Part shown: piece by piece, positions 1 through 7,944 of the stretch
Layout: each line of letters opens with the position of its first letter
Numbering within the stretch: position 1 is the stretch's first letter
Assembly: GCA_965226925.1 (NCBI GenBank)
Contig: CBDDEN010000009.1
Span: forward strand, 434,001-498,000
Direction of reading: 5' to 3'
Length of the DNA stretch: 64,000 bases
From: CBDDCX01 sp965226925
GTDB lineage: Bacteria > Gemmatimonadota > Gemmatimonadetes > Longimicrobiales > Gaopeijiaceae
Program-made: the position numbers and the translations under genes
The notes under the pieces: generated by a model
Told to the model about the DNA's origin: nothing
Database searches by the model: none
The model's input: the letters and a program-made list of their open reading frames with translations, nothing else

Positions 1-214
1 TGAAGATGTGGCCTCCCGTTCGTTCACCCGGGACGCGAGTCGCCTCGAACCCACACTCCTCGAGCGCCCGCTCCACGAGTTCCTGCACGGGCAATTGGGT
101 CTCGGGTACGAGGGAGGGAGACTCCAGATTGGCCATGTCGGTCAACAGCGTCACCATCTCCTCCCGGTGACGCGACATGAACTCCACGATCCGTCCGGCG
201 ACCGGGTCGGTCAA
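1..214 (-). CDS. M20-family metallopeptidase, N-terminal part only (runs off the window)
   Basis: About 71 codons are visible; the gene continues past base 1. The TTG at 214 is chosen as start because a GGGGGAGG Shine-Dalgarno lies six bases upstream and the frame is open to the edge. The translated start has an amphipathic helix and then NLESPSLVPETQ, the segment that opens M20 dimetal peptidases of the carboxypeptidase G2/ArgE/DapE type. These hydrolyse peptide or acyl-amino-acid amide bonds with two zinc ions. The metal ligands lie beyond the window, so activity cannot be judged. It follows glcF by 31 bases on the same strand and is probably the last gene of that operon. Family call rests on a short stretch. 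Confidence 0.6.
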   Translation of the reverse strand, partial: MTDPVAGRIVEFMSRHREEMVTLLTDMANLESPSLVPETQLPVQELVERALEECGFEATRVPGERTGGHIF

Positions 215-245
215 CGTGCACCTCCCCCTTTGATGCCAATCCTCG

Positions 246-1592
246 TCACTCGTAGAACCCCGCTCGCTCGTAACTCTCGTCCAGGAGCTCCACCGGATGA
301 TGCGCCCGAATCGGCGATCCCCGGAGCATCAGACCGGCACCGATCTGCATGATGCAGCCCGGATTGGCCGTCACCACGACGTCCGCCCCCGTACCGACCA
401 CCGCCCGCACCTTGTCCGCGCCGATCCGCCCGCCGAGCTCGGGGTGTGTCATGCCGTAGATGCCCGCGCCTCCACAGCACTCTTCCTCTCCCGGCAGCGG
501 CACCAGATCCAGATCGGGTATCGCGTCGAGCAAGGCACGGGGCGGTTCCACGAGCTTCTGGGCATGGCAGAGGTGGCAGGCCGCGTCGTAGGTGGCCCGC
601 ACCGGCAGCGAAGCGCCGCGGCGTGGCCCGACCTCAGCCAACAGCTCCGACACGTCACGGGTGGCGCCGGCGAGCCGGGCTGCCGCATCGGCATACTTCG
701 GTTCGTCCGCCAGGAGATGGCCGTACTCCTTCATGGCCGTCCCGCATCCCGCGGCGTTCACGGCGACGAAGTCGATCTTCGAGAGCACGAAGGCATCGAC
801 GTTCGCTCGGGCCAATTGACGAGCGCTCTCGGCGTCGCCTCCGTGCGCGTGCAGCGCTCCGCAACACCGCTGCCCCACCACCGGGACGACCTCGAACCCG
901 TTCGCTCGGAGCACTCGCTCCGTGGCGTCGTTCACACGGGCGAACAGGCCGGCCTGAACACACCCCGTGAGGAGCGCCACCCGAACCGGACGGTCCCCCT
1001 CGGCGCTGGTGAGCGAGCGCTCGGCGCCGGAGGGCGCGTCCTCGCCGTGCTCCGCCTCGGGCGGAGGGGACGCCGTCGGAGCGAAAAAGCGTAACCGAGA
1101 ACCCCGACTCGCCGCGAGCATGGCGAGTCCGAAACGGACCGGATACAGCGACCGGACCCGGGGAGTCAGCTTGGCCCCGAGCCACGCCAGCCCTAGCCCG
1201 CGCGTCATCCGCGCCAAGCCCATGCTCCAACGCAGCAACGTGCCCCTCTTGAACACCGCGAGGAGCGCCCGCACCAAAAGACGCGGCTTGCGAGCCTGGA
1301 AGGCCGCCGCACGCGCGCTCTCCAGCAGGAGGCCGTACTCCACACCGGACGGGCACACCGGCTCACACGCCCTGCACCCCAGGCATCGGTCGATGTGCGT
1401 CTGGAAAGCGTCCGAACCCGCGGAGAGTCGGCCCTCGACCACGGCGCGCATGAGATGCAGCCTGCCCCGCGGCGAGTCGTTCTCGTCACCAAGCCTGACG
1501 TATGTCGGGCACGCCTGCAGACAGAAGCCGCAGTGTACGCACGGGAGCAGCCGCTCCTCCTGCGCCTTCAACGCGCTCACCAACCCCGTCAC
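246..1592 (-). CDS. glcF: Glycolate oxidase iron-sulfur subunit GlcF
   Basis: The 448-residue protein has two 4Fe-4S motifs near the N terminus, CVHCGFCLQACP (about residues 18-29) and CLGCRACEPVCP (about 70-81), then two CCG domains (CxxxCC type) seen as CVQAGLF..QRCCGALH and CHLCHAQK..EECCGGAG. This is the order and length of GlcF, the electron-transfer subunit of the membrane-associated glycolate oxidase that makes glyoxylate and passes electrons to quinone. The GTG start at 1592 overlaps the glcE stop by four bases (GTGA), so translation is coupled. It is the third gene of glcD-glcE-glcF on the minus strand. All eight cluster Cys of the two ferredoxin motifs are present. Confidence 0.93.
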   Translation of the reverse strand: MTGLVSALKAQEERLLPCVHCGFCLQACPTYVRLGDENDSPRGRLHLMRAVVEGRLSAGSDAFQTHIDRCLGCRACEPVCPSGVEYGLLLESARAAAFQARKPRLLVRALLAVFKRGTLLRWSMGLARMTRGLGLAWLGAKLTPRVRSLYPVRFGLAMLAASRGSRLRFFAPTASPPPEAEHGEDAPSGAERSLTSAEGDRPVRVALLTGCVQAGLFARVNDATERVLRANGFEVVPVVGQRCCGALHAHGGDAESARQLARANVDAFVLSKIDFVAVNAAGCGTAMKEYGHLLADEPKYADAAARLAGATRDVSELLAEVGPRRGASLPVRATYDAACHLCHAQKLVEPPRALLDAIPDLDLVPLPGEEECCGGAGIYGMTHPELGGRIGADKVRAVVGTGADVVVTANPGCIMQIGAGLMLRGSPIRAHHPVELLDESYERAGFYE

Positions 1593-2902
1593 GAGAACAA
1601 CCTCCCGGGCGTCAGAATCGATGCCGGATCGAACTCACTTTGAAGGCCCCGCATCAGATTCATCGCGGAGCCGGCCTCCCCCCACGCCCCCATGCTCTGA
1701 ACGACCTCCAGCGGACCCTGGGAAATCACCATGCTGCCCGCTTCGGACTCGAGTGAGAGCCTGAGGCCCGCCAACGCTCCGACGGCGCCCTCCAGCCACC
1801 CCCCTCGGCGGTGCACACGAGCGATCATCACGCGCAACACTCCCGTCTGAGCGTGAGCGGCCATCCGCATCCCCCATCCCACATCGGGATCCGAGATCTC
1901 GCCGAGGCCCACAGCCATTTCGACGAGGGCGGCCAACCGGGAAGGGAGAAGGCTCAGTCGAAGTACCAACTCCGCACCGTCCTCCATCGCACGGACATTC
2001 TCGAAGATGGAGTGCGAGTCCTGGCCCTCCAGGCGCATGATCGGCTGCGCGTCCGCTCGCTCACACACCGTGGCGTCCACGACCGCGGCCGCGGCCGGAG
2101 ACTCCATGATCCGCACGGCCACGAGGGGGACCGTGCTCTGCCCTCCCGCTTCACGTTCGCCCGGCGACAGCACCTCCACGGCCGCGAGGGAGACCGGAGA
2201 CCCCGCGATGGCACGGGCCAGCCGCGCCGCCGATAGCACATCGGGACTCTGGAACAACAGCGTTCGGTCCAGCTCCGGCACGGGGTGAAGCCGAGTCGTC
2301 ACCGAGGTGATGACTCCGAGTGTACCCCAGCTTCCAATCGCCAGCTTGAGCAGGTCGAACCCGGCCACGTTCTTCACCACCTTCCCGCCCAGGCGGAGCA
2401 TCCGGCCGTCGCCCGTAACCAGCGTCGCCCCCAAAACGTGATCCCTGGGGGTGCCGAAGCCCGCCTGGAGCGGTCCCGCCGACCCGGTGCTGACGGTGGC
2501 CCCGAGGGTCCCCCTGGTCGCCCCGGACGGGTCGAGCGGCAGCCACTGCCGCCCCTCCAGCACACGTCGTGAGAGCAGATCCAGCCCGATCCCGGCCTCG
2601 GCCTGGATGAACAGGTCGTCGGGTTGGTGCGCGAGCACCCGGTCCATCCGGGTCGTGCTGATGACCACGTCGACGCGGTCCGGAGGTTGCCCGCTTCGGA
2701 GCCAGGTGCCCTTGCCGCTCGGCACACACTGCCAACCCTCCGCACTGGCCATGCTCAGGACCTTCGCCACTTCGTATTCGTCCTCGGGAAAGACGACGGC
2801 GTGCGGCACCCGCTCGCACACGGCCCAGTCCTCGGCCCGAAAGCCGTCGACCACCTGCCCCTCGGGCAGTTGGCTGGAGAGTAGCGCGGCGATCGGGTTC
2901 AC
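1589..2902 (-). CDS. glcE: Glycolate oxidase FAD-binding subunit GlcE
   Basis: The 437-residue FAD-binding subunit carries the PCMH-type fold: a PSGKGTWLRSG loop (about 50-60) that replaces the GGGTK-type phosphate loop, then RGTLGATVSTGSAGPLQAG and a KVVKNVAGFDLLKL segment typical of GlcE. It pairs with GlcD and GlcF in glycolate dehydrogenase. The GTG at 2902 is preferred because it overlaps the glcD stop by four bases and opens directly into NPIAALLSSQLPEG. The frame stays open far upstream, but that extension only translates glcD out of frame and is Arg-rich. No lesion is visible. Confidence 0.9.
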   Translation of the reverse strand: MNPIAALLSSQLPEGQVVDGFRAEDWAVCERVPHAVVFPEDEYEVAKVLSMASAEGWQCVPSGKGTWLRSGQPPDRVDVVISTTRMDRVLAHQPDDLFIQAEAGIGLDLLSRRVLEGRQWLPLDPSGATRGTLGATVSTGSAGPLQAGFGTPRDHVLGATLVTGDGRMLRLGGKVVKNVAGFDLLKLAIGSWGTLGVITSVTTRLHPVPELDRTLLFQSPDVLSAARLARAIAGSPVSLAAVEVLSPGEREAGGQSTVPLVAVRIMESPAAAAVVDATVCERADAQPIMRLEGQDSHSIFENVRAMEDGAELVLRLSLLPSRLAALVEMAVGLGEISDPDVGWGMRMAAHAQTGVLRVMIARVHRRGGWLEGAVGALAGLRLSLESEAGSMVISQGPLEVVQSMGAWGEAGSAMNLMRGLQSEFDPASILTPGRLFS

Positions 2903-4302
2903 GGCGTCGCCTCGAACGGCTCGGGGAGCACTTTGCCCGGGTTCATGTTCCCGCTGGGATCGAACACGGACTTCACCCGGCGCATCGCTTGGAGCTCGAC
3001 GGGGCTGTGCACGAGCGACATGTAGGCGCGCTTGTCCAGCCCGACGCCGTGCTCTCCGGTGATCGTGCCTCCCATCTCGACGCACACCTCCATGATCTCC
3101 TTCGAAGCCTGCTCCACACGGGCGAGCTGGACGGGATCGCTCCGGTCGAAAAGGATATTCGGATGCAGGTTGCCGTCCCCGGCATGAAACACGTTGGCGA
3201 TCGTCAGGTCGTGGCGCTTCCCGATCTCCGAGATGCGGGCCAATGCCTCGGGCAAGAGACTCCTGGGTACGGTGGCGTCCTGAACGAGGAGATCGGTAGC
3301 GATTCGGCCCATGGCACCGAACGCCTTCTTTCGGCCCTGCCACAAGGCGAGGCGCTCCTGCTCCGACTCCGCAGTGCGGACGTCGCGCGCGCCCGCTTCG
3401 CGGCAGTGGACGACCGACCGCTCCACGTCTGCCGCCAGCCCGGCCTCGATCCCGTCGAACTCGATGACCAGAGCCGCTTCGGCGTCGACCGGATATCCGC
3501 CGGCGTACACGCTGGCTTCTACCGCACGGATGGTGGCCCCGTCGACGATCTCCAGTGCGGCCGGCAGCAAACCGTCGGCTATGATCCGAGTCACGGCCCG
3601 CCCCGCATCCTCGACGGTGTCGAAGATCCCCAGGAGGGTGCGGACCGACTCCGGCTTCGGCAGGAGCCGCACCTCGATTTCGGTGGCGATGCCAAAGCAC
3701 CCCTCGGAACCCACGAACAGGCCCACCAGGTCGTAGCTGCCCGACTCCCGACCGAAGCCTCCAATGCGGGACACCTGTCCTTCGTAGGTCACTATAGTGA
3801 GGCCCGTCACATAGCGTGAGGTGACCCCATACTTCAGGCAGTGCGGCCCACCCGAGTTCTCCGCCACGTTACCGCCGAGAGTACACGCGCTCTGGGACGA
3901 AGGGTCGGGTGCATAGTACAGGCCGTGCGGATCGGCAGCCTCGGTGAGGTGCGCGTTGATGACACCCGGTTGAACCAAAGCCAGACGGTTCTCGGCGTCC
4001 ACCTCGAGGATCCGGTTCATGCGGGCCGTGCCGATCACCACGGAGCCTTCTCCGGCAAGCGCGCCTCCTGAGAGGCCGGTGCCCGCTCCGCGTGGCACTA
4101 CCGGGACGCCTGCATTCGACAGCAGCTTGAGGACGCGGCTGACCTCATCGGTGTCCTTGGGGAGGACCACGGCCATGGGCGGCATACGGTAGGCGGTGAG
4201 GCCGTCCGACTCATAAGCCAACAGCCGACCGGGATCCGAGATGACCCACGGGTCGCCGACGATGCCCTGGAGCTGCTTTTCAAGTGACTGGTCTAGAGGC
4301 AA
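2899..4302 (-). CDS. glcD: Glycolate oxidase catalytic subunit GlcD (FAD-linked)
   Basis: The 467-residue flavoprotein oxidises glycolate (or D-lactate) to the 2-oxo acid. The FAD_binding_4 domain contains PRGAGTGLSGGALA (about 71-84) and GGNVAENSGGPHCLKYG (about 148-164). The C-terminal FAD-oxidase domain contains HAGDGNLHPNILFD and GEHGVGLDKR, the conserved substrate and metal-binding region of the GlcD/D-LDH family. Start is TTG at 4302 after a GGGGGC sequence; a weak start, but the residues that follow (LEKQLQGIVGD) look native. It is the first gene of a minus-strand operon with four-base overlaps to glcE and then glcF. A D-lactate dehydrogenase role is the main alternative, but the three-subunit arrangement favours glycolate. 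Confidence 0.92.
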   Translation of the reverse strand: MPLDQSLEKQLQGIVGDPWVISDPGRLLAYESDGLTAYRMPPMAVVLPKDTDEVSRVLKLLSNAGVPVVPRGAGTGLSGGALAGEGSVVIGTARMNRILEVDAENRLALVQPGVINAHLTEAADPHGLYYAPDPSSQSACTLGGNVAENSGGPHCLKYGVTSRYVTGLTIVTYEGQVSRIGGFGRESGSYDLVGLFVGSEGCFGIATEIEVRLLPKPESVRTLLGIFDTVEDAGRAVTRIIADGLLPAALEIVDGATIRAVEASVYAGGYPVDAEAALVIEFDGIEAGLAADVERSVVHCREAGARDVRTAESEQERLALWQGRKKAFGAMGRIATDLLVQDATVPRSLLPEALARISEIGKRHDLTIANVFHAGDGNLHPNILFDRSDPVQLARVEQASKEIMEVCVEMGGTITGEHGVGLDKRAYMSLVHSPVELQAMRRVKSVFDPSGNMNPGKVLPEPFEATP

Positions 4303-4515
4303 CTGCGCCCCCGAGTGGTCGGTGAGATGTCGGCTCCGCCGGCGTGGTCCCGCTGCACTTCAGGCGCCATGAGACCAGAGTAAGGCACGCATCCCGCTTG
4401 AGACAGACGGCACGGAGGGAGCCCGCCCCCTCTCAAAGCGACCGCCACGACCCGGCGGAGATGTCTGGGTGCGTGAATCCCTCGTCCCCTCCACACAGGA
4501 GCCAGGGCGCCTGGC

Positions 4516-5241
4516 CTACCCCAGGAACTCCCTGATCGCCTCCACACTCCTCAACGCCGCGGCCTCCAGCCCGACCGGAATCGTGCTCCCGTACACCCCC
4601 TTCACCAACTCGCCGGTGGTCGCCTCCGGGCGGACGGTAAGCAGCACCCGCACCTGCCTGATCCTCTCTCGCCGGTGAGCCTCGAACGCATCCAGCGTGG
4701 CACCGGGATCCTCGATCGCCGGCCCGTGCCCCGGATAGAGCGTACTGAACCCCATCCCCCGCAACCGCTCGAGCGACTCCAGATAATGCGCCACACACCC
4801 CTCGTACTCACCCACCCACGTGGTCTCCCCCTTCCCCAACACCACATCCCCGGGAAAGCCCGCCGCCGCCTCGATCCAGTGGAACGTCACGTGCTCCCGG
4901 CTGTGGCCCGGCGTATCGACGCTCACGAGACGCCCCTGGTCGGTTTCCACCGCCTCCAAGTCCCCGAGCGCTCGAGCGCCCGCCACGCCTACGCCCACGA
5001 TCTCCGCCCCCACCTCGCGCGCCACCGCCTCCGCCGCCCCCGAGTGGTCCGCATGTCCATGCGTGAGAAGCACCCAGACCTGCTCCGCGTCAGCCACTTC
5101 GCGCACGACGGCCCGGACATGGCTATCCACATAAGGGCCGGGATCGATGATGGCCACTCGCTCGCGGCCCACCAGATATGTGCGGGTTCCGTCGAGAGTG
5201 AAGGGACCCGGGTTGTCAGCTACGATGCAGCGGGGTCTCAC
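4516..5241 (-). CDS. Metallo-beta-lactamase-fold hydrolase (LACTB2-like)
   Basis: The 241-residue protein has the metal motif THGHADHSG (about 58-66), then PGHSREHV and FPGDVVLG, followed by YPGHGP with the last His ligand. The C-terminal helical segment (RREERIRQVRVLL and ELVKGVYG) is the winged-helix-like tail of the LACTB2/beta-lactamase-like-2 group. Members hydrolyse thioesters or act as endoribonucleases, so the substrate is not assigned. Start is GTG at 5241. It ends 10 bases upstream of the GAF gene stop region on the same strand, suggesting a two-gene unit with it. All five zinc ligands expected of the fold are recognisable. Confidence 0.8.
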   Translation of the reverse strand: MRPRCIVADNPGPFTLDGTRTYLVGRERVAIIDPGPYVDSHVRAVVREVADAEQVWVLLTHGHADHSGAAEAVAREVGAEIVGVGVAGARALGDLEAVETDQGRLVSVDTPGHSREHVTFHWIEAAAGFPGDVVLGKGETTWVGEYEGCVAHYLESLERLRGMGFSTLYPGHGPAIEDPGATLDAFEAHRRERIRQVRVLLTVRPEATTGELVKGVYGSTIPVGLEAAALRSVEAIREFLG

Positions 5242-5251
5242 GGGCGACCGT

Positions 5252-5722
5252 CTAACGGCGCTCCGCAGCCAACTGCTCGGCCAACTTGTCGGCCACCAAC
5301 TGCACGGCCGTGTCGTCGTCGTCCGTGAACGCCGCGGCTGTCCTGCTGTCGAGATCGATCTGCCCGTAGATCTCGTCGCCGGCCCGAATGAGCACGACCA
5401 TCTCCGACTTCACCCTCGGGTCACATGCGATGTAGTGCTCCACCGCTTTCACATCTGGGACGTTGACGTTCTCGCCCTTCGCGACGGCAATGCCACATAC
5501 ACCCTCGCCGACCGGGATCTTGGCGTGGGTGGTAGGCTTGCCCACGTAGTTGTGCAGCCAAAGGACGTTCTCTTCGGGGTTCAGCAGATAGACGCCCACC
5601 CAGTCGAATCGCTCGTCGGATGACTTGATGCCCTTCACGGCGTGGCGAAGCAGGGCGTCGGAGAGGAAACCGTCATCCCTCAGAGTCTGCAGTTCACCTA
5701 CCAGTTCGTTCACTTCGAACAT
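5252..5722 (-). CDS. GAF-domain protein, free methionine-(R)-sulfoxide reductase-like
   Basis: A single GAF domain of about 156 residues. GEGVCGIAVA, DVKAVEHYIACDP and SEMVV..LDSRT follow the fRMsr pattern, in which free methionine-R-sulfoxide is reduced through Cys. Two of the three Cys of that family are present, the one in GVCG and the catalytic one in YIAC. The first, which should lie about ten residues before GVCG, is replaced (THAKIPVG). The ATG at 5722 is chosen because homologs start near this helix; a GTG at 5749 is also possible. Neither has a clear ribosome site. With one Cys missing it could be a diverged reductase or a GAF sensor. Confidence 0.6.
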   Translation of the reverse strand: MFEVNELVGELQTLRDDGFLSDALLRHAVKGIKSSDERFDWVGVYLLNPEENVLWLHNYVGKPTTHAKIPVGEGVCGIAVAKGENVNVPDVKAVEHYIACDPRVKSEMVVLIRAGDEIYGQIDLDSRTAAAFTDDDDTAVQLVADKLAEQLAAERR

Positions 5723-5864
5723 ACGGCTTGAATCCAGTTCGGTGCACACGGGGAAATCCCCAGTTTCCAGCGGCCTTGCTGAACCGAAAGGGTAGAAGAG
5801 AGCCCCCCCACGGTCAAGACGCCCCGAGCCAATATCGGGGGCGGCGGCGGTGCGTGTCTCACCT

Positions 5865-6935
5865 TTAGAGCGGCGTGAAGTCCGAGGACTTCTCGAGCCC
5901 CTGGACGAAAGCCGCCAACAGCCGAGCCGTGCTGTCGAGGTCCGAAAGACTCACGACCTCGTTGGGCGAGTGCATGTACCGGTTCGGTACGGATACCAGG
6001 CCCGTGGGAACGCCTCCCCGGCTCAGGTAGATGGCGTCGGCGTCGGTGCTGGTGTACTTGGGCTGTGCCTGGATCGTGTACGGGATCCCCTCGGCCTCGG
6101 CCACCTCCACCAGACGGTCGAACACGACGGGATGGGCCGCGGAGCCCCGGCTGAGCACCGGCCCGCCACCGAGACGGTGATCTCCCAGCTCCTTCTTCTC
6201 GACATCCGGCACATCCGTGCTGAACGTCACGTCCACGACGAGAGCGACGTGAGGCTTGAGCGCAAACGCGCTGCTCTGGGCTCCGCCCCCCGACTTGGCG
6301 CCGATCTCCTCCTGGACCGTCGCCACGGCCACGGCCGACGCCTTGGGTGACGACTTCGCAAGTAATCTCAGCGCCTCGAGCACGACGTACGCACCGATCC
6401 GGTTGTCGATGGCTCGACTCGCCACCCGATCTCCGGCGAGACGGACCATCTGTGCGTCGATCACCAAGGGATCGCCTACACGGAGTCCCAACTCAGCCGC
6501 CTCGTCCGCGGACGACACTCCCACGTCGATCCAGAGCTGCCCGATCTCCGACGCCTTCTTGCGCTCCTGCCGTTTGATGAGGTGGATCGCCTTCTTTCCC
6601 ACGACTCCCAGCACCTCGCCCGACCTGCCCAGTATCCGCACCCGCTGGCCGACGAGCACCTGGGCGTCCCAACCGCCGATGCCAGCGATGTAGAGGATCC
6701 CCTTCTCGTCGATATGGGTGACCTGCAACCCGATCTCGTCGATATGACCGGCCATCATGACGCGTGGTCGACCGTCGGGGTTCACGAGCGCGAGCGTGTT
6801 GCCGCTCACGTCGGTCGTGACGGAATCGGCAAACGTCTCTGCCTCGGCACGCCATACGCGGGCCGGGAGGACCTCGAAGCCCGAGGGTCCCGGGGCGTCG
6901 AGAAGGCTCTCGAGAAAAGCTGTGGGTTGGTTCAT
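5865..6935 (-). CDS. M42-family aminopeptidase (glutamyl aminopeptidase/endoglucanase M type)
   Basis: The 356-residue cytoplasmic peptidase has M42 motifs in order: MAGHIDEIGLQV (first metal His/Asp), RAIDNRIGAYVV (bridging Asp), TVQEEIGAKSGG (catalytic Glu pair), VVDVTFSTDVP (Asp ligand) and RYMHSPNEVVS (last His). These enzymes form large tetrahedral complexes that trim short peptides from the N terminus. Start is ATG at 6935 after AGGGTAGC; the frame extends further upstream but the extra residues are not family-like. It stands alone on the minus strand, 91 bases beyond the FxsA gene stop. The residues needed for two-metal catalysis all appear present. Confidence 0.88.
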   Translation of the reverse strand: MNQPTAFLESLLDAPGPSGFEVLPARVWRAEAETFADSVTTDVSGNTLALVNPDGRPRVMMAGHIDEIGLQVTHIDEKGILYIAGIGGWDAQVLVGQRVRILGRSGEVLGVVGKKAIHLIKRQERKKASEIGQLWIDVGVSSADEAAELGLRVGDPLVIDAQMVRLAGDRVASRAIDNRIGAYVVLEALRLLAKSSPKASAVAVATVQEEIGAKSGGGAQSSAFALKPHVALVVDVTFSTDVPDVEKKELGDHRLGGGPVLSRGSAAHPVVFDRLVEVAEAEGIPYTIQAQPKYTSTDADAIYLSRGGVPTGLVSVPNRYMHSPNEVVSLSDLDSTARLLAAFVQGLEKSSDFTPL

Positions 6936-7026
6936 GGATCGGAAGCTACCCTTCCGGAGAGTCCGCTCAAGGGGTGGCGTGCGCTGCGTCCGCATTTGAG
7001 CGTCCCGGACCGTGTAGGACTCGTCG

Positions 7027-7506
7027 CTACCTGTCCCCGGGATTCAACTCGTTCTCGGGCTTCTCCCAGGGAGCACCCTCCTGCGGAGGAGTCGTCCAGC
7101 CCTGACCGTATAGAACCGTCGTCTGGATGGCGCCGTCCGCGATGCTCTTCTCCAGGGCCTTCCTGACGCGCCGCTGAATGGCGCGGCGAGTCACCGGAAG
7201 GAGAAGGCTGAACCCGACCAAGTCGGTGAGGATCCCGGGCGTGAGAAGGAACGCTCCGCCCAGAAGAATGCTCATCCCGTCCATGATCGCCTGGCCGGGC
7301 AACTGTCCTCGCGTGAGATCCGCACGGAGCTTCCAGAGGGTTCTCAGACCCTCGAGCCGCGCGAGCCACGCGCCGGTCACGCCGGTAAACACGACCAACG
7401 CCATCGTGGGCAAGAACCCCACGACTTGCCCGACCTTGATCAACAGAGCGAGCTCGAGCACCGGCACGACGACGAACAGGAGAGCGAGTTTGGCAAGCAC
7501 GTTCAT
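7027..7506 (-). CDS. fxsA: FxsA-family membrane protein
   Basis: The 159-residue protein has three to four hydrophobic segments (LALLFVVVPVLELALLI, VVGFLPTMALVVFTGVTG, GMSILLGGAFLLTPG and FSLLLPV). The conserved FxsA core is LLTPGILTDLVGFSLLLP, followed by a basic cytoplasmic stretch. FxsA overproduction relieves F-plasmid exclusion of phage T7 in E. coli; its normal role is unknown. ATG at 7506 opens directly into the first hydrophobic helix. The tail after about residue 125 is polar and ends in a Pro/Glu-rich segment that varies in the family. Confidence 0.83.
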   Translation of the reverse strand: MNVLAKLALLFVVVPVLELALLIKVGQVVGFLPTMALVVFTGVTGAWLARLEGLRTLWKLRADLTRGQLPGQAIMDGMSILLGGAFLLTPGILTDLVGFSLLLPVTRRAIQRRVRKALEKSIADGAIQTTVLYGQGWTTPPQEGAPWEKPENELNPGDR

Positions 7507-7944
7507 GACCCGTGCCTACACCGTGCCCTCCGCCCTGGTCCTTGGCCACCAGGCGCTGCGGCTCGTCGAGAGACGCTCGACGCTCCCGAGCCGTCCCGCT
7601 CCTGTCGCCCTTGACTTGCCCTCGGCTCAGGTCAAACCTGCACGTCACCCACTCGCCGCCGACGCCGCGAGTAGCACCGGAAGAGGAACATGGTCGTATC
7701 GAGACGGGCCCTGTTGAGCACCCGGCCCTTTGCCGGGGGCGCGACGACGGCGGCTCCCGGAGACATCAAGGTCGACGGAAACGAGAACCCGCTCGGCCCG
7801 GGGCCCACGGCGATGGACGTGATGGGGCTGGCCTGAAGAGGCGCCCCTCGTGGTCCGCTGCTTCGCCTGAACGGGGAGGACCATTAGTTTTGGTCCCGCT
7901 GCGTCCGCAGACGCGGCGGTCGCGGCGCGGGGAGTTGGAGACTC
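7507..7944. other. Intergenic region with a small gene remnant
   Basis: The 438 bases separate the divergent fxsA and ispH genes. The only coding-like content is the 48-codon aminotransferase N-terminal remnant at 7690-7836. The rest has no supported ORF. A GGGGAGTTGGAG ribosome site precedes ispH. Promoters for both genes must lie here but no confident -35/-10 pair was seen. Confidence 0.5.
7690..7836 (+). pseudogene. Remnant of a Tat-type HisC-like aminotransferase (N terminus only)
   Basis: A 48-codon ORF starts MVVSRRALL, a twin-arginine-like start, and continues to IKVDGNENPLGPGPTAM before stopping at TGA 7834. The NENPLGP motif is the N-terminal signature of histidinol-phosphate-type aminotransferases. 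The layout (Tat-like start, about 30 residues, N-x-N-PLG) matches the longer aminotransferase at 44162 in this window. Everything after the first helix, including the PLP lysine, is missing. It is most simply a decayed or deleted paralog; a functional micropeptide cannot be excluded but nothing supports one. Confidence 0.5.

Noticed and set aside
2903..3700. N-terminal extension of GlcE of about 266 codons
   Set aside because: It translates glcD in a wrong frame; the GTG at 2902 with the GTGA overlap explains the gene.
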